A DNA stretch of 64,000 nucleotides from CAIKBL01 sp964555355 (GTDB lineage Bacteria; Pseudomonadota; Gammaproteobacteria; Ga0077536). Both the position numbers and the translations under genes were made by a program. Position 1 is the stretch's first letter, and each line of letters opens with the position of its first letter. The notes under the pieces were generated by a model. It was not told the origin of the DNA and searched no databases. It worked only from the letters and a program-made list of their open reading frames with translations. Positions 17,231 through 26,343 of this stretch are shown one piece after another. The stretch lies in contig CAZKRY010000010.1 in the NCBI GenBank assembly GCA_964555355.1, forward strand, positions 201,099 to 265,098. Reading direction: 5' to 3'.

Positions 17231-17890
17231 TTAACGTTGCGCGCTCCGTAATTGCCGGAAACGATCGATATCGGCACCAAATTTTTTATTCAACTCGACC
17301 TTTTCGAGGTCCTTCGCTTCGATAAATTTGCGGTGGTCGTCAATCTGCGTGCGTAAATTATCGATGTCCTTGGTGAGCTTTTTTGGGATCTTTTGGTTAC
17401 GGCGCTCGCTTTCGGCCGCTTTTGAAATCAAGTCATCGAGCGATTTTTGCACCTTGGCAATGTGACTCTCGGTGACTTTAATCTGCGAATCGATATTCGC
17501 AAGTTGCCCATCGCGCGCCAACACCAAATCGTCCTCGGAACTGAACGTATCGAGCAGTACTTTGTCGGCGGCGGCTTGCTTTTTCGCCAACGCCTCTTGC
17601 TCGGCCTTTTGGCGCTCGGCCAGCTGTTTGGCTTCGCGTTCGCGATGGATTTCGTCGAGCGAACGCGCGCGTGAACTCTTCTTGATGGTCATGCCGTGTT
17701 CATTCTTAACTTCGTGCTCGGCTTGCGCGTATTCCGGGGGCACGGTATTGCCGCACTCACGTACGCCGTCTTTATTGTGCCAACACTTGATGCCGGCAAA
17801 GGTAGGGCTGGTGCTTAGCGCGAGCAGGACGAAACCCGCGCATAGGGCGGTTTTGGGCAAGGTAAACGCATTAGAAAAGCGCATGGTCAT
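17231..17890 (-). CDS. Secreted coiled-coil protein with DUF4124-like N-terminus
   Basis: About 219 residues. A signal peptide (FVLLALSTSPTFA) is followed by GIKCWHNKDGVRECGNTVPP, which resembles the short DUF4124 module. The rest is a charged coiled coil rich in Lys, Glu, Gln and Ala (REAKQLAERQKAEQEALAKK). ATG 17890 or 17884 gives a normal signal peptide; the longer ORF from 18010 has an unlikely N-terminus and touches pyrE. It follows pyrE by ~116 bases and converges with slmA. Function unknown; probably periplasmic. Confidence 0.75.
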   Translation of the reverse strand: MTMRFSNAFTLPKTALCAGFVLLALSTSPTFAGIKCWHNKDGVRECGNTVPPEYAQAEHEVKNEHGMTIKKSSRARSLDEIHREREAKQLAERQKAEQEALAKKQAAADKVLLDTFSSEDDLVLARDGQLANIDSQIKVTESHIAKVQKSLDDLISKAAESERRNQKIPKKLTKDIDNLRTQIDDHRKFIEAKDLEKVELNKKFGADIDRFRQLRSAQR

Positions 17891-18006
17891 CGCGTGAAAA
17901 CTCAACTTGCTGGAATGTGGGTTAGCGGCTATCCAATCCAAAACTTTGCTCGTTAAGGATAGTGCAAAGTATAGCAATCGAATTTTTGATGAGAGCTGAA
18001 CGCGTT

Positions 18007-18669
18007 TCACAATTTCGCGGTTACGCCGTATTGCGCGCGATATGCCGCTATCGCCGTGATTTCGGTCGCATTCCCGGCGCGGTCTAACTCCAGAAATTCG
18101 ACGATGTCGGCAAGCGTGACGATACTTACGACCGGAATGCCGTGCCGGGCGAGGACTTCTTCGGCCGCCGACAACTCGCCCTGACCTCGTTCTTGGCGGT
18201 CAAGCGAGATGACAACCCCGCATGGAATGGCGCCGGCCGCTTTGATGGTCGCAACGGATTCGTTGACCGACGTACCGGCGGAAATCACATCATCGATGAT
18301 GAGCACCCGGCCCCGCAGCGGCGCGCCGAGCGTATTGCCGCCTTCGCCATGGTCCTTCGCTTCCTTGCGGTTAAAGCACAAGGGAACATCGCGGCCGTGC
18401 CGCGCGGCGAGCGCGATCGCGGTCGCGGTGCCGAGCGGAATTCCTTTGTAAGCCGGGCCGAATAGCATGTCGAAGGCCGGCGCTTTGGCCATGACTGCCG
18501 CTGCGTAGTACTCGCCGAGCTGTACCAAGGCCTGCCCGGCGTCGAACACGCCGGTATTAAAAAAATAAGGACTGAGGCGCCCGGACTTCAGCGTGTAAGC
18601 GCCGAACTTGAGCGCTCCGCGGTCGAGCGCAAAGCGGATGAATTCCCGTTGGTACGCCGCAATAGCCAT
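18007..18669 (-). CDS. pyrE: Orotate phosphoribosyltransferase
   Basis: 220 residues. It makes orotidine 5'-phosphate from orotate and PRPP in pyrimidine synthesis. The PRPP-binding motif is VLIIDDVISAGTS; FGPAYKGIPLG and the catalytic-loop FNRKEAKDHGEGG are intact. GAGG lies upstream of ATG 18669. Same strand as, and downstream of, metX-metW. Confidence 0.96.
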   Translation of the reverse strand: MAIAAYQREFIRFALDRGALKFGAYTLKSGRLSPYFFNTGVFDAGQALVQLGEYYAAAVMAKAPAFDMLFGPAYKGIPLGTATAIALAARHGRDVPLCFNRKEAKDHGEGGNTLGAPLRGRVLIIDDVISAGTSVNESVATIKAAGAIPCGVVISLDRQERGQGELSAAEEVLARHGIPVVSIVTLADIVEFLELDRAGNATEITAIAAYRAQYGVTAKL

Positions 18670-18724
18670 CGATTATCCTCTGGAAGCTAAGAAAATTTCC
18701 CGGAGCGTTCCGCTTCGCATCGCA

Positions 18725-19324
18725 TCAACGTCGTCTGAAACGGTACAACGCGATTTCCGCCAATAGGTTAGGTAACCAGCGGATCCCAAACGCCGCGCGA
18801 TGAGTGGAATCGAGCGCGCGCCGCTCGAGAATTTCGATGCCATCGTGCAAGCAAAGTGTTTCGAAATCTCGAATCGTGCACATGTGGATGTTTGGCGTAT
18901 TGAACCAGGTATTCGGCAGATGCTCGGTTACCGGCATGCGCCCCAAGGCTATCTGGAGCCGGCATTTCCAATAGCCGAAGTTCGGAAACGTGACAATTCC
19001 GACGCGCCCGACTCGCAGCATTTCACGCAGGATCAGATTCGGATAGCGCATCGCCTGCAACGTTTCCGACATCACCACATAGTCGAACGAGTTGTCGTCG
19101 AAATCGGATAAGCCGCGATCGAGGTTGGAATCGATGACGTTCACGCCAAGTGCCAGACATTGGATGATATTGTCCGGCGCGATTTCGATGCCGTAGCCCG
19201 AGACCCCGCGCTCGCGCTGCAAATAATGCAGCAACGCGCCATCGCCGCAGCCCAGATCGAGCACGCGGCTGTCGGGTTCGATCCAATCCGCAATCAATTG
19301 CTGGTCAATGCGTAGCGCACTCAT
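18725..19324 (-). CDS. metW: Methionine biosynthesis protein MetW
   Basis: 199 residues. A class I methyltransferase-like fold with the SAM motif VLDLGCGDGALL, and NFGYWKCRLQIALGRMP, typical of MetW. It acts with MetX in homoserine acylation in organisms lacking MetA. ATG 19324 overlaps the metX stop by four bases; the longer upstream ORF is a shadow inside metX. Confidence 0.93.
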   Translation of the reverse strand: MSALRIDQQLIADWIEPDSRVLDLGCGDGALLHYLQRERGVSGYGIEIAPDNIIQCLALGVNVIDSNLDRGLSDFDDNSFDYVVMSETLQAMRYPNLILREMLRVGRVGIVTFPNFGYWKCRLQIALGRMPVTEHLPNTWFNTPNIHMCTIRDFETLCLHDGIEILERRALDSTHRAAFGIRWLPNLLAEIALYRFRRR

Positions 19325-20463
19325 GCCGATACCTTGATGCCGCGGAAATAAGTCCCAAGCGCCAAGTGATAACGCGGGATATCGAGGAGGAATGAATCGT
19401 GTCCTTGTTGCGATTCGATTTCGACATAGCTGACATCGAGATCGGCGTCGAGTAATGCGCGCACGATTTCGCGCGACCGCTCGGGCGAAAACCGCCAATC
19501 GCTGCTGAAGGACACTACCAAAAATTTGGCGAGGCTGCCGGCTACCGCCGCTTTTAGACTATCGTTGAAGCGCGCCGCCGGATCGAAGTAATCGAGCGAC
19601 TTGGTCATCAATAGGTAAGTATTGGCGTCAAACCGTTTGACGAACGATTCACCCTGATAGCGCAAATAGCTTTCGATTTGAAATTCGATATCGAATCCGT
19701 AGTTCAATTTTCCGTCACGCAACTCACGCCCGAATTTCGCCATCAACGCGTCATCGGACAAGTAGGTGATGTGGCCCAACATCCGCGCCAGCATTAATCC
19801 GTGCGCGGGTACCTCGTTCTGCTCGTAATAACGTCCGGCGTGAAACTTGGCGTCGGATCGAATGGCATGCCGCGCGACTTCATTGAAGGCGATATTCTGA
19901 GGCGATAACTTGGCGGCCGCCGCGATCACGATGGCATGCCTAATCCGCCGCGGAAAATCTATCGCCCATTGCAACGCCTGCATACCGCCCAGGCTGCCCC
20001 CCATGACTGCCGCCCACTGCTCGATGCCCAGGGCATCTGCCAAGCGCGCCTGGCTCTCCACCCAATCGCGCACGGTCACCACCGGAAAGTCAGGACCAAA
20101 TTGCTGGCCCGTCGCGGGATTAGTGCTGAGCGGCCCGGTTGAACCGGCGCAGCCACCTAAGTTGTTTGGGCAAACGACGAAAAATCGGTTCGTATCGACC
20201 GGTTTGCCCGGGCCGATGCAGTTATCCCACCAACCTGGCTTGCCACGATTTTCACTGTGGTAGCCGGCGGCGTGGTGATCGCCCGACAAGGCGTGACAAA
20301 TGAGCACGGCATTGTCGCGGGCGGTATTCAAGGTGCCGTAGGTTTCATAGACAAGCTCGTAGCGCTCGAGCGTTACCCCGCATTCGAGTTTCAATGGGAT
20401 AGCGAACGTGGCCGTCGTCGGCGCGACTACGCCAACGGAATCGGACGGGAGCTGCTCGGTCAT
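19321..20463 (-). CDS. metX: Homoserine O-acyltransferase MetX
   Basis: 380 residues, alpha/beta-hydrolase fold. The nucleophile elbow is VMGGSLGGMQALQWA, the NNLGGCAGSTGP loop is present, and the C-terminal catalytic His lies in QQGHDSFLLD. It activates homoserine for methionine synthesis. Many proteobacterial MetX proteins use succinyl-CoA rather than acetyl-CoA, and the sequence alone does not settle which applies here. Coupled to metW; the yggT gene ends 17 bases upstream. Confidence 0.94.
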   Translation of the reverse strand: MTEQLPSDSVGVVAPTTATFAIPLKLECGVTLERYELVYETYGTLNTARDNAVLICHALSGDHHAAGYHSENRGKPGWWDNCIGPGKPVDTNRFFVVCPNNLGGCAGSTGPLSTNPATGQQFGPDFPVVTVRDWVESQARLADALGIEQWAAVMGGSLGGMQALQWAIDFPRRIRHAIVIAAAAKLSPQNIAFNEVARHAIRSDAKFHAGRYYEQNEVPAHGLMLARMLGHITYLSDDALMAKFGRELRDGKLNYGFDIEFQIESYLRYQGESFVKRFDANTYLLMTKSLDYFDPAARFNDSLKAAVAGSLAKFLVVSFSSDWRFSPERSREIVRALLDADLDVSYVEIESQQGHDSFLLDIPRYHLALGTYFRGIKVSA

Positions 20464-20480
20464 ATCACGTTTCGGCGGAC

Positions 20481-21056
20481 TCAGCCCAAGCGCGCGAGAT
20501 CGGCAAGCGGTGTCACCACCAGCATCAAGGCGAGTTGCAACAACACGATGACCACGAGCGGCGACAGATCGAGCCCCCCAAGCGGCGGCAGCACCCGACG
20601 CACCGGGCGCATCAACGGCGCGGTGAGCGTCTCGATGAGTCCGAGGACCGGATTATAGGATCCAGGCGCAATCCAGCTCGCCACGGCTTGGATGACGATC
20701 GCGAAAATGTACAGATACACGAGTTTCTTGAGGAGTTCGGCGACTGCGACGATGAGCAATGCGAAGAACCCGGGCGCCGCGCCGAGCAGCGTCGCCACCA
20801 ACCAGGTGTTGATGAGTTGTAGCGCGAGCATTAGCACCACACTCGCCGTATCGAGTTTACCTAGCGCCGGAATGACACGTCGCAACGGGCGCAACACCGG
20901 ATTGGTGACTTTCACGATGGCCTGGGACAGTGGGTTGTAAAAATCGGCCCGCACCCATTGCAATAACAGGCGCAGTAACACGGCGCCGATGTACAGCCCG
21001 AAGATGGTTTCGATTAAGAAAACCCCAGCGTTAGAAAAATAGCCTCCGCCCATCAT
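20481..21056 (-). CDS. yggT: YggT family membrane protein
   Basis: 191 residues with two YggT repeats, each of about two spans: LQWVRADFYNPLSQAIVKVTNPVLRPLRRVIP and the parallel PGSYNPVLGLIETLTAPLMRPVRRVLPPLGG. YggT proteins are implicated in osmotic tolerance and membrane organisation. The start overlaps the proC stop by four bases. Confidence 0.93.
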   Translation of the reverse strand: MMGGGYFSNAGVFLIETIFGLYIGAVLLRLLLQWVRADFYNPLSQAIVKVTNPVLRPLRRVIPALGKLDTASVVLMLALQLINTWLVATLLGAAPGFFALLIVAVAELLKKLVYLYIFAIVIQAVASWIAPGSYNPVLGLIETLTAPLMRPVRRVLPPLGGLDLSPLVVIVLLQLALMLVVTPLADLARLG

Positions 21057-21877
21057 GCGCTCCCAAATTCGCGACTAAGTTCCTCCGCGCGCCGCGCCGC
21101 CGCGGTCACCGCCTGCTGCACCAAGCCGCTAAAGCCACCCGCTTCAAAGGTCTGAAGGGCCGCCGCCGTGGTGCCCCCTTTGGAGGTGACCTGCGCGCGT
21201 AATGCGGCCGGTTCCAAAGTGGAATGGTGGGCGAGTTCCGCCGCTCCCGCCGCAGTATCAAGTGCCAGCCGGCGGGCGGTGGCGGCGGGTAACCCGAGTT
21301 CGATACCGGCTTTTTCCAGGCATTCGATCAGCAAAAAAAAGTAAGCCGGTCCGCTACCGGATACCGCGGTGACCACATCCAGTGCCGCCTCGTCCGCCAC
21401 CCACAGCGTGGCGCCCGCGGCGCGTAGCATATCTTCGGCAATTTCCCGCAGCGTCGCGGGCGTCGCGGGGGTCGCGAACAACGCGGTGATCCCGCGTCCG
21501 ATCAGTGCCGGGGTATTCGGCATTGTGCGCACCAACGGTAAATCAGCGCCTAACCAATGCGCGAAAGATTGCGTTGGGATCCCGGCCGCAATCGAAACCA
21601 GCAGCGGTCGCGCGGCACACAATGTCGTGCGCAAACCCGTGATGACTTCCTTCATTTGCTGGGGTTTCACCGCCAACAAGACCACTTGCGCGCCTTGCAC
21701 GGCCGCCGCGTTGTCGGCCGTGACGGCAATACCAAAATCGCGGGTAAGCGCGGTGCGCAGCTCGAGCACGGGTTCGGCGACGATGAGTCGATTTGTCGCG
21801 TAACCACGTTTTAGCAAGCCACCGAGCAACGCGCGGCCCATATTGCCGCCGCCGATGAAGGCGATCCGATCAGCCAT
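21053..21877 (-). CDS. proC: Pyrroline-5-carboxylate reductase
   Basis: 274 residues. It reduces pyrroline-5-carboxylate to proline. The N-terminal Rossmann motif is IAFIGGGNMGRALLGG, and TAVSGSGPAYFF and TSKGGTTAAAL are the conserved catalytic-domain blocks. ATG 21877 (MADRIAF) was chosen as it starts directly before the Rossmann strand; an in-frame upstream start at 21916 is unlikely. Confidence 0.95.
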   Translation of the reverse strand: MADRIAFIGGGNMGRALLGGLLKRGYATNRLIVAEPVLELRTALTRDFGIAVTADNAAAVQGAQVVLLAVKPQQMKEVITGLRTTLCAARPLLVSIAAGIPTQSFAHWLGADLPLVRTMPNTPALIGRGITALFATPATPATLREIAEDMLRAAGATLWVADEAALDVVTAVSGSGPAYFFLLIECLEKAGIELGLPAATARRLALDTAAGAAELAHHSTLEPAALRAQVTSKGGTTAAALQTFEAGGFSGLVQQAVTAAARRAEELSREFGSA

Positions 21878-22030
21878 CAGGAGTCTCGTCGATAAAAATC
21901 CGCGCGAGTGTAGCATCTTGGCCGAAGCCGCCGGCAGGCCGGTGCCTCTGCATTGGAACGATGGCTTGGCGCGTCATTCATCGCGCGCAAGATAGCGTTG
22001 CGCTTCTCGTCGTGCGGCATGGCCGGTTGA

Positions 22031-22735
22031 TTAGAGTGCGCGTTTACGCGGCCCGAACACGGCGGTGCCGATCCGCACCAATGTCGCGCCTTCGGCGATC
22101 GCGGCTTCAAAATCCCCCGAAGTTCCCATCGAGAGCTCGTTCAGCGTGTCGGCGTACGGCTGCAATAGATCGTGTAGGCGTCGAAAAGCGGCGCGTTGCG
22201 CGGTGAAGTCCTCCGTCAGGGGCGGCATCCCCATCAATCCCTTCAATTCCAGCCGCGGTAGTTCGCGCACCGCCTGGACTAGTTCGGCCAACTCGCCCGG
22301 CTCCACCCCACCCTTGCTTGCCTCGCTGCCCAGATGCACTTCAATACAACACGCGAGCGGCGGTAACTCGGCCGGTCGCTGTTCGTTCAAGCGCTCGGCG
22401 AGCTTCAGCCGATCGAGGCTGTGGACCCAGGCGAAATGCGTCGCCACCTCGCGGGTCTTGTTACTTTGGAGCCGACCGATGAAGTGCCAACTCAAGGAAA
22501 GGGTGCGAAGTGCCGCAATTTTCGGCAATGCCTCTTGGACGTAGTTCTCACCGAATCGTTGTTGCCCTTGCACCGCGAGCGCGGTAATGGCATCGATCGG
22601 CTGACCCTTGCTGACGGCGATCAACGAGATTTCGCGTTCCGCGCGACCCGCCGCCAGCGCGGCCGCCGTAATCCGCCGCCGCACACGGGTCAGCGGGGAG
22701 TCGGCCATCGCTTCGGGAAAATCGGACACAGGCAT
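22031..22735 (-). CDS. yggS: Pyridoxal phosphate homeostasis protein (YggS/PROSC family)
   Basis: 234 residues, single-domain PLP-binding barrel. The lysine binding PLP is in LIAVSKGQP; FGENYVQEALPKI, WHFIGRLQSNK, LMGMPPL and LSMGTSGDFEAAI are the family blocks. It buffers free PLP and influences amino-acid metabolism. Start 22735; ATG 22708 is also possible. Divergent from pilT, as in Pseudomonas. Confidence 0.94.
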   Translation of the reverse strand: MPVSDFPEAMADSPLTRVRRRITAAALAAGRAEREISLIAVSKGQPIDAITALAVQGQQRFGENYVQEALPKIAALRTLSLSWHFIGRLQSNKTREVATHFAWVHSLDRLKLAERLNEQRPAELPPLACCIEVHLGSEASKGGVEPGELAELVQAVRELPRLELKGLMGMPPLTEDFTAQRAAFRRLHDLLQPYADTLNELSMGTSGDFEAAIAEGATLVRIGTAVFGPRKRAL

Positions 22736-22931
22736 GACAATCCAGGGACTTACTTGCTACAGTTCTTGAATCTATTTAAGTAATACTTGCAACAGACTGC
22801 AAGCCAAGGATTCTCCGGAACGCGTTATCGACCCATCGGCGCCAGATTGATAGCGGTCACAGGGACGGATATCACCACTCAGGGTGGGAACGGCGCGGCT
22901 ACGAGCAATGTTTTTTTAGGGGAAATAGACA

Positions 22932-23966
22932 ATGGACATTGGTGAACTCCTCGCGTTTAGCGTCAAGAACGGCGCGTCAGATCTTCATCTCTCGGCCGGC
23001 TTGCCGCCGATGATTCGCGTCGATGGCGACGTTCGCCGCATCAACGTGCCGGCGATGCAGCACAAAGACGTGCACGATCTCGTCTACGACATCATGAACG
23101 ACAAGCAGCGCAAGGACTATGAAGAGTTCCTGGAGTGCGATTTTTCGTTCGAGATCCCGGGGCTCGCGCGTTTCCGCGTCAATGCGTTCAACCAAAACCG
23201 CGGCTCTGGCGCGGTGTTCCGTACGATTCCGTCGACCATTCTGAGTTTAGAAGATCTGAAGGCACCGAACATTTTCAAAGACATCTCCAATTACCCGCGC
23301 GGCGTCGTGCTGGTGACCGGTCCCACCGGCTCAGGCAAATCAACCACGCTGGCGGCGATGATTAATCACAAAAACGAAAACGAGTACGGCCATATTTTGA
23401 CGATCGAAGACCCCATCGAATTCGTTCATCAAAGTAAAAAGTGCCTCATTAATCAACGCGAGGTTCATCGCGATACTTTGGGTTTTAACGAAGCGCTGCG
23501 CTCAGCGTTGCGCGAAGACCCCGATACCATCCTGGTCGGCGAAATGCGCGACTTGGAGACCATCCGACTCGCGCTCACCGCCGCGGAGACCGGCCACTTG
23601 GTATTTGGCACTTTACACACGAGTTCGGCGGCAAAAACCATTGACCGTGTGGTCGACGTCTTCCCGGCCGAAGAAAAAGACATGGTCCGCGCGATGCTCT
23701 CGGAATCCCTGCGCGCGGTCATTTCGCAGACCCTGCTCAAGAAAAACGGCGGCGGTCGCGTCGCGGCGCATGAAATCATGATCGGCACCCCCGCGATCCG
23801 TAACTTGATCCGAGAGAACAAGATCGCGCAGATGTACTCCGCGATCCAAACCGGACAGCAGTTTGGCATGCAGACGCTCGATCAATGTCTGCAGCAGCTC
23901 GTCCAAAAGAGCTTGGTCTCCAAGGTGGAAGCGCGCGTCAAAGCGCAGAATAAGGACCTTTTCTAA
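22932..23966 (+). CDS. pilT: Type IV pilus retraction ATPase PilT
   Basis: 344 residues, typical PilT length. Walker A is GPTGSGKSTT at ~130-139, followed by TIEDPIEFVH (Asp box), Walker B with ILVGEMRDLET and the His box GTLHTSSAAKTIDR. GTPAIRNLIRENK carries the AIRNLIRE motif needed for retraction in true PilT. Hexameric cytoplasmic motor that depolymerises the pilus. A purine-rich ribosome site (AGGGGAAA) lies about eight bases before ATG. Confidence 0.97.
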   Translation: MDIGELLAFSVKNGASDLHLSAGLPPMIRVDGDVRRINVPAMQHKDVHDLVYDIMNDKQRKDYEEFLECDFSFEIPGLARFRVNAFNQNRGSGAVFRTIPSTILSLEDLKAPNIFKDISNYPRGVVLVTGPTGSGKSTTLAAMINHKNENEYGHILTIEDPIEFVHQSKKCLINQREVHRDTLGFNEALRSALREDPDTILVGEMRDLETIRLALTAAETGHLVFGTLHTSSAAKTIDRVVDVFPAEEKDMVRAMLSESLRAVISQTLLKKNGGGRVAAHEIMIGTPAIRNLIRENKIAQMYSAIQTGQQFGMQTLDQCLQQLVQKSLVSKVEARVKAQNKDLF

Positions 23967-24109
23967 GCAACAATTGCCACCTAATCTTTACGTAAGCTCG
24001 ATACAATCTCCGGGCTTACTTAAGGCGCAAGGATGTGCCGCCAAGTTCGACGAACGTCAATCGTGGAATTTGAGAATCCTTAAATCGCCGGTCATTTTGG
24101 AGTAGGTCA

Positions 24110-25276
24110 ATGGAAAGAGAACAAGCTATCAAGTACATGCGTGACTTGTTGAAGCTCATGGTCGATAAAAAAGGCTCTGACCTCTTTATCACCGTCGATT
24201 TCCCGCCAGCGATCAAAATAGACGGCAAAGTGACGCCTGTTTCAAAGACCAAACTGACCGCGGAAAACACCAAGGCGCTGACTTACGCGATCATGAACGA
24301 TCGCCAATTGAAGGATTACGAAGCGACCAAGGAGTGTAATTTCGCGATCGCGCCGGCCGGCATCGGCCGCTTCCGCGCGAATGCCTTCATCCAGCAAGGC
24401 CACACCGGCATGGTGTTACGCACGATCGAGACCCAGGTACCGACGCTAGACGGATTAGGTTTGCCGCCGGTCATGAAAGAAATCTCGATGACCAAACGCG
24501 GCCTCGTCATCATGGTGGGCGGCACGGGCTCCGGTAAATCGACCTCGCTGGCGGCGATGTTGAATCATCGCAACGAAAACAGCTACGGCCACATCATCAC
24601 GATTGAAGATCCAATCGAATACGTTCATCCGCACAAGAACTGCATCATCATGCAGCGCGAAGTAGGGGTTGACACCGACGACTGGGAAATCGCGCTCAAG
24701 AACACGCTTCGCCAAGCACCGGACGTCATTCTGCTCGGCGAAATTCGCGATCGGCAAACCATGGAATTTGGACTGGCATTCGCCGAAACCGGCCACTTGG
24801 CGATGGCGACCTTGCACGCCAATAGCTCGAACCAGGCGCTCGATCGCATCATCAACTTCTTTCCGCAAGAGCGTCACCAACAATTGTTCATGGATATGTC
24901 GCTCAACATGAAGGCATTTGTCTCTCAACGCTTGTTGAAAAAAGCCGACGGCCGCGGTCGCGTGGCCGCGATTGAAATCATGTTGAATTCGCCGCTCATT
25001 TCCGATCTGATCCTCAAAGGCGAGATCCACATGATTAAAGAAATCATGGCGAAGTCGAACGAACTCGGCATGAAGACTTTTGACCAGGCGTTGTTCGATC
25101 TCTACGAAGCGGATTTGATCACCTACGAAGACGCCTTACGTAACGCGGATTCGATGAATGAATTGCGGCTGCGGATCAAGTTGCAGGGTAAAGCGGCGAA
25201 AGTGAGCGACAAATTGTCGGGTCTCGACCATTTGGCGCTGGAAGAATCTGCCGAAGAAACCGGCATGCTGCGTTAA
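24110..25276 (+). CDS. pilU: Type IV pilus retraction ATPase PilU
   Basis: 388 residues. Walker A is GGTGSGKSTS; TIEDPIEYVHPHKNCIIMQREVG and LATLHANSSNQALDR follow. The AIRNLIRE position reads LISDLILKGE, the PilU version. The ~40-residue C-terminal tail (SDKLSGLDHLALEES) is typical of PilU. It helps PilT under load and needs it for activity. GGAG lies seven bases before ATG; the 143-base gap after pilT may hold its own promoter. Confidence 0.95.
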   Translation: MEREQAIKYMRDLLKLMVDKKGSDLFITVDFPPAIKIDGKVTPVSKTKLTAENTKALTYAIMNDRQLKDYEATKECNFAIAPAGIGRFRANAFIQQGHTGMVLRTIETQVPTLDGLGLPPVMKEISMTKRGLVIMVGGTGSGKSTSLAAMLNHRNENSYGHIITIEDPIEYVHPHKNCIIMQREVGVDTDDWEIALKNTLRQAPDVILLGEIRDRQTMEFGLAFAETGHLAMATLHANSSNQALDRIINFFPQERHQQLFMDMSLNMKAFVSQRLLKKADGRGRVAAIEIMLNSPLISDLILKGEIHMIKEIMAKSNELGMKTFDQALFDLYEADLITYEDALRNADSMNELRLRIKLQGKAAKVSDKLSGLDHLALEESAEETGMLR

Positions 25277-25284
25277 GGTTCATC

Positions 25285-26343
25285 ATGGATATTACGCCTT
25301 ACCTTAAACTCCTGCGCGATAAAAACGGCTCGGACTTGTTCTTCAGCGTCGGCGCGCCGGTCAAAATCAAAATCGAGGGATTGGTTAATTCGGTCGGCAA
25401 GACCTTGCTCACGGGCGAACTCACCCGCGCCGCGGCTTACGGCATCATGACCTCGGCGCAGATCGATCGTTTTGAACAAACCCATGAGTGCGATTTTGCG
25501 ATCTCGTTGGAAGACAAGACGGCGCGCTATCGCGTGAACGTCTTCCGCCAACGCGGCGAAGTCAGCATGGTGCTACGGCGGATCCCGTCGAATATTCCAA
25601 CGATCGACGAGCTGGGCTTACCTGAGATATTAAAGTCGCTCGTGATGCACAAGCGCGGACTCATCTTGATGGTGGGCGCGACGGGTTCGGGTAAGTCGAC
25701 CACGCTCGCGGCCATGGTCAACGAGCGCAACCAAAAAATGTCCGGGCATATTTTAACGATCGAAGATCCGATCGAGTTTTCTCATCCGAACATTCGCTCG
25801 ATCGTCAATCAGCGCGAAGTTGGCGTGGACACCATGACTTATCGCGCGGCATTGCGCTCATCCTTGCGCGAGGCGCCGGATGTCATTTTGATCGGCGAAA
25901 TACGCGATCGCGAAACCATGGAAGCGGCGCTCGAGTTGTGCAACACCGGTCACCTGTGTCTATCGACGTTGCACGCGAATAACGCGAACCAGGCGATGGA
26001 GCGCGTCATTAACTTATTCCCGCAGGAATTGCACAAACAATTGTTTCTAGACCTGTCATTGAATGTCCGCTCGGTCATTTCGCAACGATTGGTGCAGGGC
26101 GTGGATGGTTATCGCGTCGCCGCGATTGAGATCATGATCAACACGCCGCATATCGCCGACCTCATCCTCAAAGGTCATATCGGCACGATCAAAGAGGCCA
26201 TGGAAAGCAGCGGCGCGAAGGGTATGCAAACCTTCGATATGGCACTCTATAACCTCTACAAGGAAGAGCGCATCGACCTAGAAGAAGCGCTCAATAACGC
26301 CGACTCGCGGACCAATCTCGAAGCGCGGATTAACTTCGGCTAA
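25285..26343 (+). CDS. Third PilT/PilU-type ATPase (PilU-like paralogue)
   Basis: 352 residues, starting eight bases after pilU. Walker A is GATGSGKSTT, then TIEDPIEFSHPNIRSIVNQREVG, LIGEIRDRETME and LSTLHANNANQAMER. The segment matching AIRNLIRE reads HIADLILKGH, so it belongs with PilU rather than PilT, but it lacks the long PilU tail. All catalytic motifs are intact. A tandem third motor is less usual than the pilT-pilU pair. Its 3' end overlaps the converging permease gene by 14 bases. Confidence 0.92.
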   Translation: MDITPYLKLLRDKNGSDLFFSVGAPVKIKIEGLVNSVGKTLLTGELTRAAAYGIMTSAQIDRFEQTHECDFAISLEDKTARYRVNVFRQRGEVSMVLRRIPSNIPTIDELGLPEILKSLVMHKRGLILMVGATGSGKSTTLAAMVNERNQKMSGHILTIEDPIEFSHPNIRSIVNQREVGVDTMTYRAALRSSLREAPDVILIGEIRDRETMEAALELCNTGHLCLSTLHANNANQAMERVINLFPQELHKQLFLDLSLNVRSVISQRLVQGVDGYRVAAIEIMINTPHIADLILKGHIGTIKEAMESSGAKGMQTFDMALYNLYKEERIDLEEALNNADSRTNLEARINFG

